From Nitratidesulfovibrio termitidis HI1 (GTDB lineage: Bacteria > Desulfobacterota > Desulfovibrionia > Desulfovibrionales > Desulfovibrionaceae), in NCBI RefSeq assembly GCF_000504305.1, contig NZ_KI632512.1, positions 1,067,250-1,131,249 of the forward strand: DNA of 64,000 nucleotides, in the 5' to 3' direction. How positions within the stretch are numbered: the stretch's first letter is position 1; the number at the start of each line of letters is the position of its first letter. The translations under genes and the position numbers were made by a program. The notes under the pieces were generated by a model that saw only the letters and a program-made list of their open reading frames with translations, was not told the origin of the DNA and did no database searches. Shown in pieces: positions 8,220 through 16,857 of the stretch.

Positions 8220-9076
8220 GGGGAGTGCGCTTTGCTGTTGGTCGCGATACGGGTGTTTAGCCATTCATGACAGGCTGTACTGTTTCGTAGTTTGGGCCGC
8301 CTCCGGCGTGGGGCAAGGGGCCGCATAGCGGCGGCCCCCTGCCAACCCCCGCGCTTCGGGGGGCAAAGCCCCCCGATCCCCCCGGCCTCTCCCGCCGCAT
8401 TCTTACGCCGGGCAGCTTCCCTGCGGCGCAGGCGCCTCCGGGCGATCTGCCCGGCTGAATGCGCATGCGCGCAACGCTCCCGTAGTTCTGGCAAAGGTCC
8501 AGGGCGTGCCTTTACCGTCGGTCGGTTCGCGGTGCACCCGCTACGCCGGAGCTTCCGCCGTCGCGAGGCCTCCGGCGGCGATCTCCGACGGCGGGCGCAA
8601 TCCGCACGGATTGTTTCGGCATTTAGAGGTAACGGGCGGCGTATGCCTCGCTACCATCAGCAACGGAGTATGGCTGCGCGCCTTCCGCCCTGACCACGCC
8701 GTGGGCCGGGCACAGCCATGCCCGCGCGCAGTGTTAAGGCAGTGGTTACTTCGTTTGAAGGCGCAACGCCCCACCAGCGCCCTGCGCATTGTGCCAGCCC
8801 CAGCCATCACCCGCCACCCCGCAGCTTTCCTTTATCATTCCAATCCGCCGACACACGCTTGCCACCCGGCACGTGTAGGTGTATGGATGCCGTCCGCGAC
8901 ACGCCGTATCCGGGTTCTGCCCCTCGCCGGGTCACCGCATGGGCACCGCGTTGTCGCCCCGCCCCGCCTCCCCGCCGCATGCGGGAACGCGTCTTCCCCC
9001 ACAAGCCACCAGCCGCGCCGGGCCAGAGGCCCTGCCCCGCCCGTGGCCGAAGCCCATCCCGCCAGGAGAATTTCCC
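8220..9076. other. 857-base gap before typA, palindrome-rich, no convincing gene
   Basis: No reading frame here has a ribosome site and a plausible protein. The first part holds GC-rich hairpins: GGGGCCGC with GCGGCCCC near 8318-8337, GGGGGGC with GCCCCCC near 8356-8376, and interleaved inverted repeats around 8540-8595 (CGCCGGAG/CCTCCGGCG and CCGCCGTC/GACGGCGG). The hairpin near 8318 may terminate the phosphorylase transcript. The rest up to typA shows nothing I can name and may include a long leader. Confidence 0.5.
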
Positions 9077-10915
9077 TTGAGCACCGCAGTGCACAACGAC
9101 AGGTTGCGCAACGTCGCCATCATCGCCCACGTTGACCACGGCAAGACCACCCTCGTGGACGCCATGTTTCGCCAGAGCGGCGTATTCCGCGCCGACCAGC
9201 AGGTGGACGACCGCGTCATGGACCGCATGGACCTGGAACGCGAGCGCGGCATCACCATCGCCGCCAAGAACTGCGCCGTGTCGTGGCAGGGCGTGAAGAT
9301 CAACATCATCGACACCCCCGGCCACGCCGACTTTGGCGGCGAGGTGGAGCGTGCCCTGTCCATGGCCAGCGGCGCCATCCTGCTGGTGGACGCCTCGGAA
9401 GGCCCCCTGCCCCAGACCCGCTTCGTGCTGCGCAAGACGCTGGAAGCTGGCCTGAAAGTGGTCGTTGTGGTCAACAAGATCGACCGCAAGGACGCCCGCC
9501 CGCAGGAAGTGCTGAACGAAATCTACGACCTGTTCATCGACCTGGACGCCAACGAGCAGCAGCTGGAATTTCCCGTGCTGTACGCCATTGGCCGCGAAGG
9601 CGTGGCCATGCACGGCCTTGAGGACGAGCAGGTGGACCTGACCCCGCTGTTCGAGACCATCGTCAAGGAAATGCCCGGCCCGGCGTACGACCCGGCGGAA
9701 CCCTTCCAGATGCTGGTGGCCGACCTTGCCTACTCCGATTACCTCGGCCGCATGGCCGTGGGCCGCGTGTTCCACGGCTCGGTCAAGGCCAAGGACAGCC
9801 TGGTGTGCATCGACGAGGACGGCAAGGAAAACTCCCTGCGCGTCACCCGCCTGCAGGTCTACGAAGGGCTGCAACTGCGCGATGCCGACGAGGCCGAACC
9901 CGGCGACATCGTGGTGGTGGCGGGCATCGAGGACGTGAAGATCGGCGACACCATCTGCACCCGCGAAGCCCCGCGCGCCCTGCCCCGCATCCGCGTGGAC
10001 GAACCCACCGTGGCCATGCGCTTCACCATCAACACCTCGCCGCTGGCAGGCCGCGAAGGCAAGCTGGTGCAGTCCAGCAAAATCCGCGAACGCCTGATGC
10101 GCGAAGCGCTGTCCAACGTGGCCATCCGCGTGGAAGATTCCGAAGAGCGCGACAGCTTCATCGTGAAAGGCCGCGGCGAATTCCAGATGGCCATCCTGAT
10201 CGAGACCATGCGCCGCGAAGGCTTTGAACTGTGCGTGGGCCGTCCGGAAGTCATCATGCGCGACCAGGGCAGCGAGCGCCTGGAGCCCATCGAACACCTG
10301 TACGTGGACTGCGACGAGACGTTCATGGGCGTGGTTACCGAAAAGCTGTCCATCCGCAAGGGCCGCATGACCAACTGCGCCAACAACGGCACCGGCCGCG
10401 TGCGGCTGGAGTTTTCCGTGCCTTCGCGCGGGCTTATCGGCTACCGCGACGAATTCCTTACCGACACCAAGGGCACCGGCATCATGAACTCGTACCTTGA
10501 AGGGTACGAGCCCTACCGCGGCGACTTCCCCACCCGGTTCACCGGTTCGCTGGTGGCCGACCGTTCGGGCAACGCCGTGGCCTACGCCCTGTTCAACCTG
10601 GAGCCGCGCGGTGAAATGTTCTGCGTGCCCGGCGACCCGGTGTACGAAGGACTGATCTGCGGTGAGCACAACCGCGAAAACGACATCGACGTGAACCCCA
10701 CCAAGGAAAAGAAGCTCACCAACATGCGCGCCTCGGGCAAGGACGAAAACGTCATCCTTACCCCCGTGCGGCCCATGACCCTGGAGCGCGCACTGCACTT
10801 CGTGCGCGAGGACGAAATGGTGGAGGTGACCCCCCTGTCCATCCGCCTGCGCAAGTCCATCCTGCCCGCCCAGAAGCGCTACCAGATGGAAGCCGCTAAG
10901 AAGAAGAGCAAGTAG
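9077..10915 (+). CDS. typA: Ribosome-associated GTPase TypA/BipA
   Basis: A 612-residue translational GTPase of the EF-G family that binds ribosomes and helps assembly and stress adaptation. The G motifs are clear: AHVDHGKTT (G1), RERGITIAAKN (G2), DTPGHADFGGEVER (G3) and NKIDR (G4). The EF-G-like domains III and V follow, with GRGEFQMAILIETMRREG, and then the BipA C-terminal domain. The start is TTG at 9077, with AGGAGAA ending 6 nt before it; starting there leaves only nine residues before the G domain, as in E. coli BipA. It stands alone, with a terminator close behind. Confidence 0.94.
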   Translation: MSTAVHNDRLRNVAIIAHVDHGKTTLVDAMFRQSGVFRADQQVDDRVMDRMDLERERGITIAAKNCAVSWQGVKINIIDTPGHADFGGEVERALSMASGAILLVDASEGPLPQTRFVLRKTLEAGLKVVVVVNKIDRKDARPQEVLNEIYDLFIDLDANEQQLEFPVLYAIGREGVAMHGLEDEQVDLTPLFETIVKEMPGPAYDPAEPFQMLVADLAYSDYLGRMAVGRVFHGSVKAKDSLVCIDEDGKENSLRVTRLQVYEGLQLRDADEAEPGDIVVVAGIEDVKIGDTICTREAPRALPRIRVDEPTVAMRFTINTSPLAGREGKLVQSSKIRERLMREALSNVAIRVEDSEERDSFIVKGRGEFQMAILIETMRREGFELCVGRPEVIMRDQGSERLEPIEHLYVDCDETFMGVVTEKLSIRKGRMTNCANNGTGRVRLEFSVPSRGLIGYRDEFLTDTKGTGIMNSYLEGYEPYRGDFPTRFTGSLVADRSGNAVAYALFNLEPRGEMFCVPGDPVYEGLICGEHNRENDIDVNPTKEKKLTNMRASGKDENVILTPVRPMTLERALHFVREDEMVEVTPLSIRLRKSILPAQKRYQMEAAKKKSK

Positions 10916-10986
10916 CCGAACGGCACGCAGACAAAGGACGTTGCTGCGCGGCATACAGCCGGGCGGCATGCCTGTCGAAACGCACG

Positions 10987-11024
10987 GCGGCCGGAATCCG
11001 AAAGGGTTCCGGCCGCTTTCGTTT
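10987..11024 (+). terminator. Rho-independent terminator after typA
   Basis: A 10-bp perfect stem GCGGCCGGAA/TTCCGGCCGC with a short loop containing GAAA, followed by TTTCGTTT. It lies 71 nt after the typA stop. Confidence 0.8.
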
Positions 11025-11201
11025 GCAACTGGCGCGCTCTCGGGCAGGGGCGTCTGCAATCCGCCGTCAGTTGCCCGCCGCGGCAGCCCTGACCGTCCGT
11101 CCGCTTTCCGACGCGCTGCACGTGAACATCTTACTTTCCAGATGGATACACGAACGGCACGTTTTCTGCTTTCACGGGCACAAGCCCAAGGAGGCACACT
11201 C

Positions 11202-11567
11202 ATGAAAGCGAACATCATGCGCCAGGCCGCCGAAAACCTGACCAACGAAGACCAGGACATGCTGCGCCGCCTTGGCGAAGCCACCCGCACCGACGGCACC
11301 AAGCCCGCCCTGGACATGGACCTGCGGTCCGACCTGTGCGCCGAGATGGCCGAAATGGCCGAAGCGGTGCGCAGCCTGCTGACCCTGATGAACCGCCACG
11401 GCTTTCTGGACAACCTGCCCGACCGGGCCCACCCCGCCTACCAGTCCGTGATGCGCCGCATCGGAGCATCCGCCCAGCGCGGCCAGAGCCTGCTGGCCCG
11501 TTCCGACGCGCTGGACAAGGACACCCTGCTGGCGGTCATGCCCGAGCACAACAAGCGGCTCAATTAG
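11202..11567 (+). CDS. Hypothetical protein, 121 residues
   Basis: I do not recognise this protein. It is soluble and largely helical, with a heptad-like Glu/Ala/Met stretch (about 38-60) that could pair in a coiled coil. The start is well supported by AAGGAGG 8 nt upstream of ATG at 11202. It stands alone between the typA terminator and a convergent hydrolase gene. It has no signal peptide, cysteines suitable for metal, or known motif. Confidence 0.75.
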   Translation: MKANIMRQAAENLTNEDQDMLRRLGEATRTDGTKPALDMDLRSDLCAEMAEMAEAVRSLLTLMNRHGFLDNLPDRAHPAYQSVMRRIGASAQRGQSLLARSDALDKDTLLAVMPEHNKRLN

Positions 11568-11882
11568 CGGCCCCAGTAGCGGCCACAGTAGCGGCCTGCC
11601 GGTAGATCGACGGCGGGTCGACTGGCGGCGTTGCCGACCGCAACGTCGTCGGCAACTCGTGCGGCGGCATGGTCTGTCCGCGCGGCGGCATGGCCTGACC
11701 TCGCACGGCGGAACAGCCTGTCCGCGCGGCGGCCTGTACTTGCCATCATCCCGCCGATTTTTTCCGCTTTTGCCCGGAACGCAACGACGACGGAGCGATG
11801 CACGTGCATCGTCCCGTCGTCGCGTCGTTTTCGGAGAATGGGAAATGGAAAGGGGAACACTCGCCGGTTTCGACGGCTGCTC
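11568..11882. other. Gap between convergent genes with GC repeats
   Basis: The first 180 bases carry loose repeats of a GCGCGGCGGCATGGCCTG-like unit (near 11660-11735). The second part is a large bidirectional terminator (separate entry). No gene is apparent. Confidence 0.5.
11783..11834. terminator. Bidirectional terminator between convergent genes
   Basis: Long stem ACGACGACGG/CCGTCGTCG enclosing the perfect palindrome CGATGCACGTGCATCG. T-rich sequence follows on the plus side and A-rich sequence precedes it, so it can stop transcription of both the 121-residue gene and the hydrolase gene. Confidence 0.8.
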
Positions 11883-12875
11883 TCAGTGCCCGGCCTGCTC
11901 CGTGCCCAACGCCCCCAGAAAGTCCGCCGCCCGCGCCTCTGACCAGTAGCGGTTGCCGCCGTTCAGCGTCACGAACCCGACATGACCGCCGTCGCGCGGC
12001 ATTTCAAGGTGCAACGCCGGATTGCGCGCCGCCTCCGCTTCGGGAAAGCAATTCTGCGACAGAAAAGGATCGTCGCAGGCGTTGACCAGCAGGGTGGGCA
12101 CCCGGATGCCATGCAGCACCTGCAAGCAGCCGCTGCGCGTCCAGTAGTCCATGGCCGAGGCAAAACCGTGCAGCGGCGCGGTGAACCGTCCGTCGAACTC
12201 GGCAAAGGTGCGCATGGCGTCCAGCCCGGCCAGATCGAACCGCCCGGGGAACAGGGCCGCCTTTTCGCGCATCTTCACCCGCAGCGACCGCAGGAAGTAT
12301 TCCATGTAGATACGGTTGGCGGGCCGGTCCAGCACGGCAGCCGCGCCCACCAGGTCGCACGGCACGGAAAAGGCCGCCGCCCCCACCACCTCGGCAGGCA
12401 CGCGGTCCGGGTTCTCGCCCAGATACTTCAGGGTCTGGTTGCCGCCCATGCTGAAGCCCACCAGCGCGATGCGCCGGTAGCCACGGGCCAGGCAGAACTG
12501 CACGGTGGCGTGCAGGTCGTCCGTCTCGCCGCTGTGGTACATGTGCGGCTGGCGGTTGGTTTCACCGCCGCAGCCCCTAAAGTTGCGGGCCACCACGTCC
12601 CAGCCTGTGGCGGCAAGCGCGCGGGCCATGCCCTGCACGTAGCGGCGGCGCGAATTGCCTTCCAGCCCGTGCGAGATGACGGCCACGCCCCGGAACGGGG
12701 CAAAAGGATCGGCTGGGGTCAGGTCGAGGTCGATGAAGTCGTCGGGCAGGTCCAGCCGTTCGCGGCGCTGTTCCACCTCCGGGCGGGGGCGGAACAGCAC
12801 GGGAAAGATGGTCTGCGCGTGCCCGTTGCGCAGGAAGAACGGCGCGCGATAGCTGGAGGCGAAGGAAACGGGCAT
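11883..12875 (-). CDS. YheT-type alpha/beta hydrolase
   Basis: A 330-residue alpha/beta hydrolase of the YheT/COG0429 family. It has the family start PFFLRNGHAQTIFP and the oxyanion region SHGLEGNSRRRY. The nucleophile elbow is GFSMGGNQT (Ser), the acid is NACDDPFL (Asp), and the histidine is in GGHVGFV, so the triad is complete. The E. coli relatives are about 340 residues, and their substrates are poorly known, probably esters or lipids. ATG at 12875 has an AAGGAT site upstream. It is monocistronic, convergent with the 121-residue gene and divergent from the flavoprotein gene. Confidence 0.88.
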   Translation of the reverse strand: MPVSFASSYRAPFFLRNGHAQTIFPVLFRPRPEVEQRRERLDLPDDFIDLDLTPADPFAPFRGVAVISHGLEGNSRRRYVQGMARALAATGWDVVARNFRGCGGETNRQPHMYHSGETDDLHATVQFCLARGYRRIALVGFSMGGNQTLKYLGENPDRVPAEVVGAAAFSVPCDLVGAAAVLDRPANRIYMEYFLRSLRVKMREKAALFPGRFDLAGLDAMRTFAEFDGRFTAPLHGFASAMDYWTRSGCLQVLHGIRVPTLLVNACDDPFLSQNCFPEAEAARNPALHLEMPRDGGHVGFVTLNGGNRYWSEARAADFLGALGTEQAGH

Positions 12876-13205
12876 GGGCGGCGATCCTTGGGGCGTTGGA
12901 GGAGCGTTCGGGGGCGTTCGAGGGGGAATATTCTCGGAGAAGGGCGAGGGAATGCCTGCTGGATGTCGCATTGGCGGAGCCGTGTGGACGCGGAGCGCGA
13001 CCATACGGCACCCGGCCACGGCTGTCGATGGGCGGTTGCGCACCCGGCGGGCCGCAGGCTTGCGTCGTGCCCACCTCGCGTCGCCCCCCCAGCCGCGCGG
13101 GGTGACAAGCGGCGCGGCGTCGGGTAGGAGTGCCGCCACGGGCGCATTCCGCGTCGTTTCCCAACCTTCTGGCGGCGCCGGGCGCATCCCGGCACACGAC
13201 ACCAC
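12876..13205. other. Divergent promoter gap, no gene seen
   Basis: A 330-base stretch between the hydrolase (minus) and flavoprotein (plus) genes. It holds short G-rich direct repeats near 12898-12930 (variants of GCGTTCGGGG) but no open frame with a ribosome site. It presumably contains both promoters, which I could not place. Confidence 0.4.
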
Positions 13206-14435
13206 GTGACCCCCACCGATACCGACGTGCTGATTCTGGGGGCCGGAGCCTCCGGCCTGTTCTGCGCCATGACCGCCGCCGCGCGGGGCCGCCGCGTGAC
13301 GCTGGTGGACCACGCCCGCGCCACCGGGCGCAAGGTGCGCATCGCCGGTGGCGGCAAGTGCAACTTCACCAACCTGGAGATGCACGCCCGGCACTACGTG
13401 GGCGGCAACCCCCACTTTCCCAAGTCCGCCCTGGCCCGGCTTACCCCGTGGGACATGGTCAGCCTGGTGTCCGAAAACGCCATCGCCTGGGAAGAGCGCG
13501 AGCACGGGCAACTGTTCTGCCTGCGCTCCGCCGACGACGTGGCCGATCTGCTGGAACAACGTTGCCGTGCCGCGAACTGCCGCTTTCTGCTGGGCCAGCG
13601 CGTGGAAGCGGTGGAACACGACGGCGATGCCTTCGTGGTGACCATCGCCCCGGCGCAGGCTGCCGGAAGCGACGGTGACGGAAGCACGCAAGGGGATACC
13701 GGCACGACTACCCGGCTGCGCGCCGCATCGCTGGTGGTGGCCACGGGCAGCGCGGCCTGGCCGCAGATCGGGGCTACCGACATCGGCCACCGCATCGCCC
13801 GGCAGTTCGGGCACAAGGTGGCTCCGTCGCGCCCGGTGCTGGTACCGCTGACCATGGCCCCGCAGTGGCCGCTGCACGGCCTTGCGGGCATTGCCCTGCC
13901 CGCCCGCGTGACCACGGAAGGGGCATCGTTCACCCTGCCCCTGCTGTTCACCCACCGGGGCATCAGCGGACCGGCTGCCCTTCAGGCTTCCTGCTACTGG
14001 CAGCCCGGTCAGCCGTTGGAAATCGACTTTCTGCCCGGTGAAAACCTGGACGAACTGCTGCGCGCACCGGAACACGGCAAGCTGCTGGTGCGCACCCTGC
14101 TGGGCCGCCTGTTCCCTGACCGTCTGGCGGAACGGCTGGTGCCGCCCGATCTCGCGGGGCGCAAGATCGCCGAACTGTCCAGGGCCGCCCGCACCGCCCT
14201 GCACGAGGCCGTGCACGCCCACACCGCCGTACCCACTGGAACGGAGGGCATGCGCAAGGCGGAAGCCGCGGCGGGCGGCGTGCGCGTTGACCACATTTCC
14301 TCGCGCAGCATGGAAAGCGCGCTACGCCCCGGCCTGTTCTTTACCGGAGAAGTGCTGGACGTCACCGGACAGCTTGGCGGCTACAACCTGCATTGGGCCT
14401 GGGCCAGCGGCAAGGCCGCCGGAGAGGTGGCGTAG
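13206..14435 (+). CDS. HI0933/YhiN (BaiN) family FAD-dependent protein
   Basis: A 409-residue flavoprotein. It has an N-terminal Rossmann FAD loop (LILGAGASGLFCA) and then the family motif GRKVRIAGGGKCNFTN. A middle insert domain follows, and the C-terminal FAD motif ends FFTGEVLDVTGQLGGYNLHW. Family members are oxidoreductases, some acting on bile acids or similar; no substrate can be given here. The start is GTG at 13206 with no strong ribosome site. Residues about 155-175 are a Gly/Asp/Thr-rich insert. Its TAG stop is also the first three bases of repeat copy B. Confidence 0.88.
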   Translation: MTPTDTDVLILGAGASGLFCAMTAAARGRRVTLVDHARATGRKVRIAGGGKCNFTNLEMHARHYVGGNPHFPKSALARLTPWDMVSLVSENAIAWEEREHGQLFCLRSADDVADLLEQRCRAANCRFLLGQRVEAVEHDGDAFVVTIAPAQAAGSDGDGSTQGDTGTTTRLRAASLVVATGSAAWPQIGATDIGHRIARQFGHKVAPSRPVLVPLTMAPQWPLHGLAGIALPARVTTEGASFTLPLLFTHRGISGPAALQASCYWQPGQPLEIDFLPGENLDELLRAPEHGKLLVRTLLGRLFPDRLAERLVPPDLAGRKIAELSRAARTALHEAVHAHTAVPTGTEGMRKAEAAAGGVRVDHISSRSMESALRPGLFFTGEVLDVTGQLGGYNLHWAWASGKAAGEVA

Positions 14436-14631
14436 GGGCTGTTTCTAAATCTGCCTTTCGCCCGTTGGCTGCGTCAAATTTCGCCTGCCATATCGGTCGA
14501 ATACGACAAGAAGGCGTTGCTGTCCTCATCCGTAAGGCTCGAAGACTCGCCAACGGCTGACGCATACTCCCTCATGGCAGGCTCGGTTTCCTTGCCAACG
14601 AACGAAAATCCTGATTTTGAAACAGCCCCTA
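14433..14631. repeat. Interspersed modular repeat, copy B (complete)
   Basis: A 199-base element with terminal inverted repeats (TAGGGGCTGTTTCTAAAT at the left; ATTTTGAAACAGCCCCTA at the right). Read on the minus strand, the core has stem I GTTGGC/GCCAAC and stem II GCCTGCCAT/ATGGCAGGC. A second hairpin module (14530-14556, CCGTAAGGC to GCCAACGG) sits in the loop of stem II. TA flanks both ends. Removing the element with one TA would restore GCG-TAA, a normal stop for the flavoprotein gene. No coding capacity is present, so it resembles a MITE or a complex REP-type element. Confidence 0.8.
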
Positions 14632-14865
14632 ACCTTACAACTTTCCTTTCCAGCCTTCCCCGTTGCGTGGCATTCCCGCGAATTTCCCCCTGTGCCCTTG
14701 CCTGCGGGCCATGCACGTCCTAACATCACGGAATGACATGAACGCGGCCCGGCAATGCAGACCGGATGGTGCCGCGCATTCCGTTCACCGGCCCATACGG
14801 CGGCCAACATCCGCGCGCCCACAGTCCGGGGGCACCCCCCCGCACCCCACGCCGCAGCATCTCCC

Positions 14866-16224
14866 ATGGACGACACAGGCACATCCGGCTCCCTCTACTT
14901 CGAGGCAGGCGTCATTCTCCTGCTCATCCTGATCAACGGGTTCTTCTCGCTGGCAGAAATGTCGCTGGTGGCGTCGCGCAAGGTGCGGCTGCGCCAGGAC
15001 GCCGAGCGCGGCAGCAAGGGCGCGGCCACGGCCCTGCGCCTGCTGCGCGACCCGGACCGGCTGTTCTCCACCGTGCAGATCGGCATCACCCTTGTGGGCA
15101 TCCTTACCGGGGCCTACGGCGGGGCCGCGCTGGCCGTGCACCTTTCCGCCGTGCTGGCCCGCGTGGACGTGCTGCGCCCCTACAGCGGCCCGCTGGGCTT
15201 CGGCCTGGTGATCCTGCTCATCACCTATTTCACGCTGATCATTGGCGAACTGGTGCCCAAGCGCATGGCCTTCGGCAACCCGGAGGCCTGCGCCCGCCGC
15301 ACCGCGCCGGTCATGGCGCTGCTGCTGCGCGTGTCCCTGCCGCTGGTCCACCTGCTCAGCGCCTCGTCGCGCGCGGCATCGCGCCTGCTGCGCCTGCCCG
15401 AGGGCGGCGACAGGGCCGTGACGGAAGAGGACATCCGGGGGCTCATCGGCGAGGGCGCCGCATCGGGCGTGGTGGAACACGCCGAGCGGGACATGCTGGA
15501 ACGCATCTTCCGGCTGGGCGACCGGCGGGCGGGGGTTCTGATGACCCACCGATCCCAGGTGGAATGGCTGGATCAGGACATGCCCGACGCAGAAAACATG
15601 CTGCGCATTGCCCAATCGTCCCACTCCTGCTTTCCCGTGGCGCGGGGCGACATTGCCGCCGCCACCGGGGTGCTCAAGGCGCGCGACTTCCTGGCCGCGC
15701 GGCTGGCCACCCCGGACATTCCCATGGACGGCTTCATCCGGCAGCCCCTGTTCATTCCAGAAACGGCCCGCGCCCTGACCCTGCTGGACCTGTTCCGCCA
15801 TTCCGAAGGGGCGCCCTTTGCCCTTGTGGTGGACGAGTACGGCGAGGTTCAGGGGGTGATCACCCCCAACGACGTGCTGGAAGCCGTGGTGGGCGAACTG
15901 TCCGACGAAGGCGGCGAACCCGACCCGGCTGCCGTGCGCCGCGAGGACGGCAGCTGGCTGCTGGACGGCATGCTGCCCTTCGACGAGATGTGCTCGCTGG
16001 CGGGGCTGGGCGCTGCGGAGGAACCCGATGACCGCCCCGGTTCGTACGAGACCCTGGCCGGGTTCATGCTGCACCGTCTGGGGCGCATGCCCGCCATGGG
16101 CGACGCCCTGCGCTGGCGGGGCCATAGTTTCGAGATCGTGGACATGGATGGTCACCGCATCGACCGCGTGCTGGTGACCCCCGCCCCAGACCGCGCGGAC
16201 GACGTGAGCGACGACGCGCCGTAG
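14866..16224 (+). CDS. CNNM/CorC (HlyC) family membrane protein with CBS pair
   Basis: A 452-residue protein with the usual three parts. The DUF21 membrane domain has segments near 10-30, 65-85, 100-125 and 145-165, including NGFFSLAEMSLV and GELVPKRMAF. A CBS-domain pair follows at about 205-340 (VVDEYGEVQGVITPNDVLEAVVG). The C-terminal CorC/HlyC domain runs to about 435. Family members are linked to magnesium/cobalt efflux or ion tolerance. The start ATG at 14866 gives the family's usual N-terminus, but the ribosome site is weak. The 234 bases between copy B and this gene show no gene. Confidence 0.88.
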   Translation: MDDTGTSGSLYFEAGVILLLILINGFFSLAEMSLVASRKVRLRQDAERGSKGAATALRLLRDPDRLFSTVQIGITLVGILTGAYGGAALAVHLSAVLARVDVLRPYSGPLGFGLVILLITYFTLIIGELVPKRMAFGNPEACARRTAPVMALLLRVSLPLVHLLSASSRAASRLLRLPEGGDRAVTEEDIRGLIGEGAASGVVEHAERDMLERIFRLGDRRAGVLMTHRSQVEWLDQDMPDAENMLRIAQSSHSCFPVARGDIAAATGVLKARDFLAARLATPDIPMDGFIRQPLFIPETARALTLLDLFRHSEGAPFALVVDEYGEVQGVITPNDVLEAVVGELSDEGGEPDPAAVRREDGSWLLDGMLPFDEMCSLAGLGAAEEPDDRPGSYETLAGFMLHRLGRMPAMGDALRWRGHSFEIVDMDGHRIDRVLVTPAPDRADDVSDDAP

Positions 16225-16378
16225 GTGGAGGGCTGCCCACAGCCCGGCGGCCCGTGCCGTTCCGTGAGTGGTCATGCGACTCCCTTCACCCTTCCGGCCC
16301 GCGCGTCCCCTTGCCAGCGCGGGCGCAGACATTACAGACTATCCGTGCGCGGGTGAAACGCCCGCGCAGGGAGGAACC

Positions 16379-16645
16379 ATGGCCACCGGATGGGCTGGCG
16401 ACAACGCCGTCAACGACCAGATACGCGATTCCATCGCCGACGAAGTGCAACGGGCCCGCGACAGCCTGCCCAAAGGGCCGGGGCTGGACTTTTGCGAGGA
16501 GTGCGGCGACCCCATTCCGGAAGCCCGGCGCAAGGCCCTGCCCGGCGTGCGCCTGTGCGTGCCCTGCCAGCAGGAGGCCGACCGGGACCGTCAGACCGTC
16601 TCGCTGTACAACCGCAAGGGCAGCAAGGACAGCCAGTTGCGTTGA
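16379..16645 (+). CDS. DksA/TraR C4-type zinc-finger protein
   Basis: An 88-residue short member of the DksA/TraR family. It has a helical N-terminal part, then FCEECGDPIPEARRKALPG and VRLCVPCQ, giving a CxxC-(17)-CxxC zinc finger. Small relatives such as TraR and YbiI lack the long coiled coil of DksA but can still act at the RNA polymerase secondary channel; whether this one does is unknown. ATG at 16379 has a GGGAGGA site. A terminator follows within 90 nt. Confidence 0.88.
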   Translation: MATGWAGDNAVNDQIRDSIADEVQRARDSLPKGPGLDFCEECGDPIPEARRKALPGVRLCVPCQQEADRDRQTVSLYNRKGSKDSQLR

Positions 16646-16705
16646 TCTGCCGTCAGGTGAGAGAACATGGGGTGCACCGAAACCGGAGCATCATGCCAAA
16701 AGGAA

Positions 16706-16734
16706 GGGAGGGGCTTTGCGAAGCACCTCCCTTT
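16706..16734 (+). terminator. Terminator after the zinc-finger gene
   Basis: Stem GGGAGGGGCTT/AAGCACCTCCC with a TGCG loop, one mismatch, then TTTGCATTT. Confidence 0.75.
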
Positions 16735-16810
16735 GCATTTCCGGACGATGTTGTTGCATCCGGCCCCCTGCCCAAGCCAGTCCCGTCCTGTCCGGTCCAG
16801 CCCGGGCCTG

Positions 16811-16844
16811 TCCAGATCAGGCCAGATCAGACCAGATCAGGCCA
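16811..16844. repeat. 10-bp tandem repeat, about 3.4 units
   Basis: Units of CCAGATCAGG/A repeat head to tail just before the end of cbiB, following a looser run of CCAG/CCGG-type words. It lies between convergent genes. Confidence 0.8.
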
Positions 16845-16857
16845 GTCTGTCAGACCG

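Noticed and set aside
8506-9135. Plus-strand open frames in the gap before typA
   Set aside because: Arg/Pro/Ala-rich translations typical of non-coding high-GC DNA; they overlap the start of typA in another frame.
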